Below the pieces are notes generated by a model. It did not search any database. It was not told the DNA's origin and saw only the letters and a program-made list of their open reading frames with translations. 64,000 bases of DNA from Nostoc sp. NIES-4103. Lineage in GTDB: Bacteria; Cyanobacteriota; Cyanobacteriia; Cyanobacteriales; Nostocaceae. How positions within the stretch are numbered: the first letter of the stretch is position 1; every line of letters begins with the position of its first letter. The position numbers and the translations under genes were made by a program. Of this stretch, positions 58,596-64,000 are shown in pieces. The stretch covers positions 7,494,389 through 7,558,388 of the forward strand of contig NZ_AP018288.1 in the NCBI RefSeq assembly GCF_002368335.1, in the 5' to 3' direction.

Positions 58596-61500
58596 TTAAA
58601 TTAATAAATGTAACTGGGAACCTTGCTGAGTTTTATTTACCTCAATCCGAGCTTGGAAGGCTTCTTTGAGGTGAGGCATGTGGGTAACTGTGAGGATGCA
58701 GGCAAAATCAGAGGCGATCGCATTAATCGCGGCAATCAAGCGATCGCATCCTTCTGCATCCTGTGTACCAAAGCCTTCATCCACAATCAACAATTGCAAG
58801 GCTGCACCCGCCCGTTGCGCTAATAATTTCGCTAAGGCTAAACGGATGGCAAAGTTGATTCTAAAGGCTTCCCCACCAGAGTAAGTTTCATAAGCTCGCG
58901 TACCTCTGGCATCGGCAATTAAAATGTCTAAAGTGTCGATGAGCTTGGCATTTTTCTTGGTAGACTTGCCACTCCGTCCAGATCTTTGTGTAATAAATTG
59001 CACATGTAACTGGTTAGCACTCAATCGTGATAAAAGTTGGTTTGTCTCTGCTTCCAGTTGAGGTAGTACATTCTCGATCATTAAAGCTTGGATACCATTT
59101 TTACCAAATGCCTGCGCTAATTCCTGATATACTCGATATTCTCGTTTGCAAGCTTGCAGTTGTTGCTGCTGTTGCTCGTATTGAATTTGCAAGGTTTCCA
59201 GTTGGTGAGCCAGCTGTTCTAAACGCCCTAACTTGGCTATTTGTTCGTCTAGTTGTCGTCTGCGTGTTTGCAGTTGCTGCTCTAAAACTTGAATTTGTTC
59301 TGTTGGGTTGGCTGTTTGGGCTAGCTGTTGGACAATGCTGTCAATTTGGGTAGCGAGTTTTTGCCGCTCTGCGAGTCTGTCACTGATAGATGACTCTAAC
59401 TCTTGTAATCTCGTTTGCAGTTGTGGATATTGCTGCTCGGCTGATAAAAGCTGTTGATAACGCAACTGCCAAACTTGACTTTGACGCACAGCCATGCGAA
59501 TATTGTTATGCTGGTCTGAACTATACCCAATTTCAGCAATATTACGTTCCAGAGCGGCGATTTGTCTTGCACCTTCAGAATCAGTTTGCTCTTGGTGGAT
59601 TTTACTTTGTAATTGAGCAATTTGGGCTTGTAATTCTGGTTTTCGGGCTGATAGTATAGCTAGACGCTTATTAGCATCTTTAATTTGCCCTTTTTTGATT
59701 TCTGCCCATCGCCAGCGCTCAACTTCGCTGCGGGCGAGGGCATGGTCTTGTTCATTATAATTCAGTTGTTGCAGATACTCTTCAAGTCGCCGTAGTTCAG
59801 CTTGTTGAGCTGGTGCATAATCGCCAACTTGCAGCGATCGCTCTAAATGTTGTTTTTCGGCAGCGAGTTGTTGTAGCTGTTGTTCGGCATCGGTGGTAGA
59901 TTCGAGTTGTGCAGCCAATTGTCCCCTCTGTTCGCGAAGAGTGTCATAAGCTGCTAATTTTTGCGATATTTCTCGATATTCCTGCCTTAATAGCTGAATC
60001 TCTCGGTCTGAGACTGCCATTTGTTCTCGAAACACCCACAATTGCCCTTCAGTATCTTGGTACTCGGCTTTGGTTTTGTCTACTACGCGATTCCAGTGAT
60101 GTTCGTCTAAAGGACGCTCACACAAAGGACAGATAGCATCGGGGTTACGAAGCATTTGCAGTTTTTGATCGAGTTCTCCCAAAAACCTTTCATACTCGCG
60201 TTGCTGGGCTTGCAGACGTTCGATAAAATGTCGCCTTTCGTGTCCTTTTTCTTGGACTCGTTGCAGATAAACTCGGTCTTTCTCCATCTGTTCAATTTGC
60301 ATTCCCACTTCCATGACTGCTTGTTGCAGTTGCGGTTGACGATGTGAAGAACGTTGGAGTTGATTCTCTGTGGTTTGTAACTGTTCTAACCTAGCTTTTA
60401 AATTTGCTTCAACGCGATGTAGTTGGCTTTGTAAATTTTGCCGCTGTTGCAACAATGGACTGACTTGCATTTGCAGTTCATCGAGTTGATGAACACGGCG
60501 ACGCGCTGCGGCTAGTTGTGCCAAACCAGCTTCTACTTCACCCGATTTGCTGAGAGTTTGTTGAATTTCTTGCTCTTGCTGCTGCAAGGCTGCTAATTGT
60601 CCTTGGACTTGTTGTAGTTGGCGTTCAATTTCGTGAATTTGTTTGGTTAATTGCTGTTGCTTTTGTTGACGTAAACCTGTGGCGCGGGTGTGTTCTTCAA
60701 ATTTAATGGCAAACGCTTCTTCTTGAGATTGCAGACTTTGGTATTGAGCGTAGCCGTTTTTAATTTCAGTTTCCTGATTTAAGATGGCTTCTAAATCTGC
60801 TAGCTGAGTTTTGGCTGCTGCATACTCTTGTTGCAGGCGATCGCCATCTTGAGTCAAATTCTGGTATTGTTGCCTGACAAAGCTGAGTTGTTGTTCCCAA
60901 TTTTGCCGCTGGTGCTGGACAACTTGCAAACTTTGTAGTTCGATATTCTCAAAAGCTTGTACTTGCTGTAATTGGTTCAGTTCAGCTTCTAACTCTGCTC
61001 TTTGTGCTTGTGTTACCTCACGTTGTTGCAACTGAATTTTCATCGATTCCAAAGAACGTTCTAACTCTTCAGCCCTCGCTTTGAACTGACGTGAGGATTC
61101 TTTTGCTCGTTCTTCCAAATCATCGTATTGATTGAGCTTCAACAACTCCGCTAAAATTTCCTTGCGTTCGCTGGGACGCTTGAGCATGAATTCATCTGCA
61201 CGCCCTTGACGCAGATAAGCAGAATTAATAAAAGTATCGTAATCGAGTTTGATGTGTTCTAAAATCAAATCTTGTGTTGCTCTGACACCCTTACCAGTGA
61301 GGGCGCGAAAGCCAGAGGGTGTTTCGATTTGCAACTCCAAAACACTACTAGCACCGCGTACACGGGTGCGAATTACTCGATATTTGTGTTCGTTAATTTG
61401 GAAAGTGAAATCTACCCGAACTTCTTTTGCGCCCGAATGAATCACATCATCTTCAGCAGTGGCGCGGCTTTCACCCCAAATTGCCCAGGTGATTGCTTCG

Positions 61501-61622
61501 AGTAAAGAAGATTTACCTGCACCATTGGAACCACAAATACAAGCCGTATGCAAACCACGAAAATCTAAAGTTGCATCACGGTAACTAAGGAAGTTTTTGA
61601 GGATAAGTTGTACTGGGATCAT
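58596..61622 (-). CDS. sbcC: SbcC/Rad50-type exonuclease subunit
   Basis: SbcC is the ATPase of the SbcCD nuclease, which opens hairpins and processes DNA ends. The 1008 residues comprise an N-terminal ABC half (GSNGAGKSS at 31-39, QLILKNFLSYRDA), a long coiled coil (about 170-830) broken by the zinc hook CPLC (Cys498, Cys501), and the C-terminal half with the signature YSGGEAFRINFAIRLAL and Walker B LLIVDEGFGTQD. The expected partner gene sbcD is not adjacent here. Start ATG 61622 (MIPVQLILKNFLSY). It is a long gene with a stable frame and no internal stop. Confidence 0.95.
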   Translation of the reverse strand: MIPVQLILKNFLSYRDATLDFRGLHTACICGSNGAGKSSLLEAITWAIWGESRATAEDDVIHSGAKEVRVDFTFQINEHKYRVIRTRVRGASSVLELQIETPSGFRALTGKGVRATQDLILEHIKLDYDTFINSAYLRQGRADEFMLKRPSERKEILAELLKLNQYDDLEERAKESSRQFKARAEELERSLESMKIQLQQREVTQAQRAELEAELNQLQQVQAFENIELQSLQVVQHQRQNWEQQLSFVRQQYQNLTQDGDRLQQEYAAAKTQLADLEAILNQETEIKNGYAQYQSLQSQEEAFAIKFEEHTRATGLRQQKQQQLTKQIHEIERQLQQVQGQLAALQQQEQEIQQTLSKSGEVEAGLAQLAAARRRVHQLDELQMQVSPLLQQRQNLQSQLHRVEANLKARLEQLQTTENQLQRSSHRQPQLQQAVMEVGMQIEQMEKDRVYLQRVQEKGHERRHFIERLQAQQREYERFLGELDQKLQMLRNPDAICPLCERPLDEHHWNRVVDKTKAEYQDTEGQLWVFREQMAVSDREIQLLRQEYREISQKLAAYDTLREQRGQLAAQLESTTDAEQQLQQLAAEKQHLERSLQVGDYAPAQQAELRRLEEYLQQLNYNEQDHALARSEVERWRWAEIKKGQIKDANKRLAILSARKPELQAQIAQLQSKIHQEQTDSEGARQIAALERNIAEIGYSSDQHNNIRMAVRQSQVWQLRYQQLLSAEQQYPQLQTRLQELESSISDRLAERQKLATQIDSIVQQLAQTANPTEQIQVLEQQLQTRRRQLDEQIAKLGRLEQLAHQLETLQIQYEQQQQQLQACKREYRVYQELAQAFGKNGIQALMIENVLPQLEAETNQLLSRLSANQLHVQFITQRSGRSGKSTKKNAKLIDTLDILIADARGTRAYETYSGGEAFRINFAIRLALAKLLAQRAGAALQLLIVDEGFGTQDAEGCDRLIAAINAIASDFACILTVTHMPHLKEAFQARIEVNKTQQGSQLHLLI

Positions 61623-62161
61623 TGAGGCTATAGCGCCACATCTAGGTTTTATTAACTAGCAGTACAGATGCACTCTTGATAGTTTAACTAGGTGTCTATC
61701 AGGTTTCTAGTCCTGAAGACTGCAATTTTACGAAAATTAACAATATTATGAGCAAGTTTTTCATGTTAGGCAAATTGTTTTGCTCTTCTTTGGAGAAAAA
61801 TATAACTCCTGGGTGGTTACTAGCTATTTACTTTGTTGGCACAGCAGCCAGCAAACTGAGTTTTTGCTTTTCTACTTTTCTGGCTTTTGGGACTTCCAAA
61901 TAAAAAATATACAATTTTTCTTGTGGGGTGGGTGTCTCGCCATTGGTGTCAACTTGATACCAAGTTGCATTTACAGATAGTAGCTTAGGGAACTCTTGAG
62001 TAGAGGGGAAGAAATCGTACTACTTCAAACTGCAATTTAGTGAGTATTTTTTTACTACTTGTTTCTCGCCTAGAGATTATTTTTTAATCAACCACAGAGA
62101 CACAGAGAACGCAGAGGAAGTTGTATAGCAGGGGGGACTGGGTGAAAAGTCTTTGTCTATT

Positions 62162-62198
62162 AAAGTTCAGATCGGCGGCTTCCGCCGATCTGAACTTT
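62162..62198. other. 17-bp perfect stem with a 3-nt loop
   Basis: AAAGTTCAGATCGGCGG (62162-62178) and its exact complement (62182-62198) form a very stable hairpin with A/T-rich sides. It is about 190 bp past the methyltransferase stop and behind a better terminator. It may end another transcript or be a palindromic repeat of a dispersed family. Confidence 0.6.
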
Positions 62199-62291
62199 TC
62201 GGTTTGTATCTGGGTTTTGTGATGTCCTAACCACTTTAGCTGTTGCTATAAATAATTATCTAAGTGGATGTAAAGATGGCTTTGGCATAGT

Positions 62292-62322
62292 CAAAAAAAA
62301 TTAAACCCGCGTCGGCGGGTTT
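62292..62322 (-). terminator. intrinsic terminator of the methyltransferase gene
   Basis: Read on the minus strand, AAACCCGC and GCGGGTTT (62303-62322) pair over 8 bp around a 4-nt loop and are followed by AATTTTTTTT, a standard Rho-independent terminator. It lies 63 bp after the stop codon of the methyltransferase gene. Confidence 0.88.
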
Positions 62323-62384
62323 GGTTCGTATGGCTGCGACTTTTAGTCGTCAGGGCTTTAAATATGGTTGTTTATCTTCGATTA

Positions 62385-63023
62385 CTATCGCAAATTAGCT
62401 GGTACTTCTTTGGGAACCACCCAATAGTAAATTGTTTTTCCGTCTACCTGTAGTGTTTGTTGTGGTTGCCAATCGCCCATATCAAAAGCGTGGGAGACAA
62501 TTCTTGTACCAGGTTTGAGTTTTAGTAGTTCGGGGCGAAGTTTTTGGTTAACTTCGGGCAGTAGGTAAAGTGTAATTACTGTAGCTTGACTCAAATCAGT
62601 TTTGAATAAATCTTGCTGACGAAACTGCGCGCGATCTGTTACTCCAGCTTTTTGGGCGTTGGCGTTAGCCTCTTGGATGCGTTCTGGATCAATATCTATA
62701 CCTACACCTCGTGTACCGTACTTTTGTGCGGCTGTAATCACGATTCGCCCATCACCACTACCAAGGTCATAAAGTACATCATTCTTACCTACCTTGGCTA
62801 CTTGCAACATTGCATCTACCACGGGCTGCGGTGTCGGTACATAAGGAACATCCCCAGGACGTTCTTGGGGTTGAGTTGTAGCAGCTGGTGCTTCAGTCTG
62901 TCCAGTTAAAGTAGGTGGTTTTGCCTGTGCTTCTAAGTCTTGTTGTTGGGTGGTGCATCCGGCAATTCCCATACTGGTGACACTCACGCCTGTAATTAAT
63001 AAAAGCACAATCTTTTTAAACAT
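62385..63023 (-). CDS. predicted lipoprotein with class-I SAM-methyltransferase domain
   Basis: This 212-residue protein has a lipoprotein-type signal (IVLLLITGVSVTSMGIAGC, lipobox GIAGC, likely Cys22) and a Pro/Thr/Gln-rich linker. A Rossmann methyltransferase follows, with motif I VLYDLGSGDGRIVITAA (near residue 83), GIDIDPERI and the later LPEVNQKLRPELLKLKPG. Class-I methyltransferases need S-adenosylmethionine, normally found only in the cytosol, so an exported one is unexpected. Alternatives are an uncleaved membrane anchor with a cytosolic domain, or a non-methyltransferase role. It is followed by a terminator and preceded 41 bp upstream by the permease gene on the same strand. Confidence 0.85.
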   Translation of the reverse strand: MFKKIVLLLITGVSVTSMGIAGCTTQQQDLEAQAKPPTLTGQTEAPAATTQPQERPGDVPYVPTPQPVVDAMLQVAKVGKNDVLYDLGSGDGRIVITAAQKYGTRGVGIDIDPERIQEANANAQKAGVTDRAQFRQQDLFKTDLSQATVITLYLLPEVNQKLRPELLKLKPGTRIVSHAFDMGDWQPQQTLQVDGKTIYYWVVPKEVPANLR

Positions 63024-63064
63024 GAATTTCCTCCTTGAGCAAAAATAGTGAAACTTTGAATGAC

Positions 63065-64000
63065 TTACGCCCTACCTTGGCGGTAACGATTCCACAGCAA
63101 TAGTGGAATACCTGCGGCTACAACTAAAACACCAACAACTGCGCCCACGCCGGTATACACCAAGCTGGAATAAAGTAAGTAACCGCAGACTGCACAAAAT
63201 AGTAATGGTGTGAAAGGATAAAATGGCACGCGAAATGGTCGCATTATCTGCGGTTCTCGGTTGCGTAGTACTAACAGTGATACGCCTGAAAGTAAAAAGA
63301 AAAACCAAAATATGGGGGCGGTATAGTCCACCATTGTTTCAAAGCCTTTGCGGGTGAACGTACCTAACAAAACCAACGCCAAAGCGATCGCAGCTTGTAA
63401 CAATAAAGCATAACTAGGAGTGCTGGGACGTTGCCGCCAGTGTCCCATAAAATTGAATATCAAGAAATCCTGACCAAGGGCATAATTAGTCCGCGCACCG
63501 GTGAAAACAGTAGCGTTCAGTGCGCCCAAAGTCGAAACTGCAATCAGCAAACTGATAAACCAAGCCCCAGGTGCGCCCCAAAACGTTCGCATTAAATCTG
63601 CGGCTACAGCTTGGGAGTTAGCCATGTTTACTAACCCTAGTCCCCGGAGGTAAGCCAGATTAATCAGCAAGTAAATTACAGTGATTGTGCCAATACTCCA
63701 AAGAAGCGATCGCACGATGTTGCGTTGGCGGTTTTGGATTTCTGCGGAAATGTAAGCTGCTTCATTCCAACCGCCATAAGACAGTAGTACAAACACCATC
63801 GCTAGCCCCCAGGTTCCTGTTGAAGCAGATTCCACAGGGGCGGTAACATTGGGCGTAATAGTTAACCCAATGAACACCACTAGCAACAAACCGAGGACTT
63901 TTGCCGCAGTTAGTAGGTTTTGCGTCCACTTACCTTGCTGCAAACCGATGATATTTAAAGCAGTTAATAAAGCGATCGCAACTGCTGCATAAATCGAAGG
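63065..64000 (-). CDS. amino-acid permease (APC superfamily), 5' end beyond the window
   Basis: The frame continues in phase from 63943 to the right edge (AIALLTALNIIGLQQGKWTQ), so the visible ORF start (TTG) is internal and the gene is partial. The 312 visible residues have several membrane helices, for example GLLLVVFIGLTITP, WGLAMVFVLLSYGGWNEAAY, ILLTVIYLLINLAYL-type and VALVLLGTFTR. The YGGWNEAAYISAEIQNRQRN segment is the conserved APC loop after TM6. It should exchange or import an amino acid or polyamine across the inner membrane; the substrate is not predictable. Its 3' end is 41 bp before the methyltransferase start, suggesting one transcription unit. Confidence 0.88.
   Translation of the reverse strand, partial: PSIYAAVAIALLTALNIIGLQQGKWTQNLLTAAKVLGLLLVVFIGLTITPNVTAPVESASTGTWGLAMVFVLLSYGGWNEAAYISAEIQNRQRNIVRSLLWSIGTITVIYLLINLAYLRGLGLVNMANSQAVAADLMRTFWGAPGAWFISLLIAVSTLGALNATVFTGARTNYALGQDFLIFNFMGHWRQRPSTPSYALLLQAAIALALVLLGTFTRKGFETMVDYTAPIFWFFFLLSGVSLLVLRNREPQIMRPFRVPFYPFTPLLFCAVCGYLLYSSLVYTGVGAVVGVLVVAAGIPLLLWNRYRQGRA

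Larger units (their letters stand above)
61623..62384. other. gap between sbcC and methyltransferase gene
   Basis: About 760 bp with no convincing gene; a 66-codon open frame at 61780-61980 is judged spurious. It holds an AACCACAGAGACACAGAGAA-type dispersed repeat near 62090 and two hairpins described separately (62162-62198 and 62303-62322). Confidence 0.4.

Overview
The window looks like chromosome from a filamentous, probably heterocyst-forming cyanobacterium of the order Nostocales. This rests on several lines: many GCGATCGC (HIP1) octamers; heptanucleotide-type tandem repeats (STRRs) between genes; NblA and PSRP-3, both typical of cyanobacteria; a tmRNA tag (ANNIVKFARKEALVAA) of the cyanobacterial kind; a truncated KdpD; WD40-fused Ser/Thr kinases; and AAA_35/CHAT signalling proteins. 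The species cannot be named from the sequence alone. No prophage, CRISPR array or conjugative element was seen.

Layout. 0.5-4.2 kb: ribD, a small conserved gene, a broken hicB-like antitoxin, and an FG-GAP propeller protein made of five 70-residue repeats. 4.3-8.2 kb (minus strand): two export modules, MarR + MFS and an ABC ATPase + ABC-2 permease. 8.7-14.5 kb: an FHA-PAS-GAF-GGDEF-EAL cyclic-di-GMP protein and a TpsB-type outer-membrane transporter. 15-18 kb: a DUF2267/phosphoribosyltransferase pair, an HNH nuclease pair and tRNA-Ala(GGC). 18-30 kb: housekeeping genes (hisF, ruvB, PSRP-3, ATP synthase beta and epsilon) with TPR, HAD, WD40-kinase and band-7 proteins. 31.7-37.7 kb: a complete kdpABC potassium pump followed by a short kdpD. 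38-47.6 kb: a UbiD-family decarboxylase, a Uma2 nuclease, an ABC-F protein, a UbiB-like kinase, a PP2C phosphatase and nblA. 48-55.8 kb: a signalling block (Ser/Thr kinase, a conserved hypothetical gene, AAA_35 receptor, CHAT protease). 55.9-64 kb: rsmE, a TPR protein, tmRNA, sbcC, a lipoprotein-like methyltransferase and an amino-acid permease cut by the right edge.

The most striking region is 50.5-55.8 kb. Two adjacent minus-strand genes both carry AAA_35-type NTPase domains. The upstream one starts with a CHAT (caspase-like) protease domain. The downstream one continues through a membrane segment into a TPR-like stretch and a type-1 periplasmic binding domain. The CHAT gene is split by a 910-bp IS5-type insertion with perfect 17-bp ends and a 3-bp TAA duplication. 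Removing the element and one TAA restores a 524-codon reading frame exactly, so the disruption appears recent. I infer a ligand-sensing, protease-effector module, possibly for cell death or stress signalling, that is now inactivated here.

A second theme is very small mobile DNA. A 27-bp element sits in frame inside an ABC-F gene, where it splits what would otherwise be an intact GGCGATCGCC. A 23/27-identical copy sits inside a MITE at 6.4 kb, whose relative at 43.3 kb lacks it. Short MITEs with ACTTACGCA-type ends, another MITE with 15-bp ends, palindromic CACAAAGACAC-type repeats and many STRRs fill most intergenic space, including gaps inside the kdp and atp clusters.
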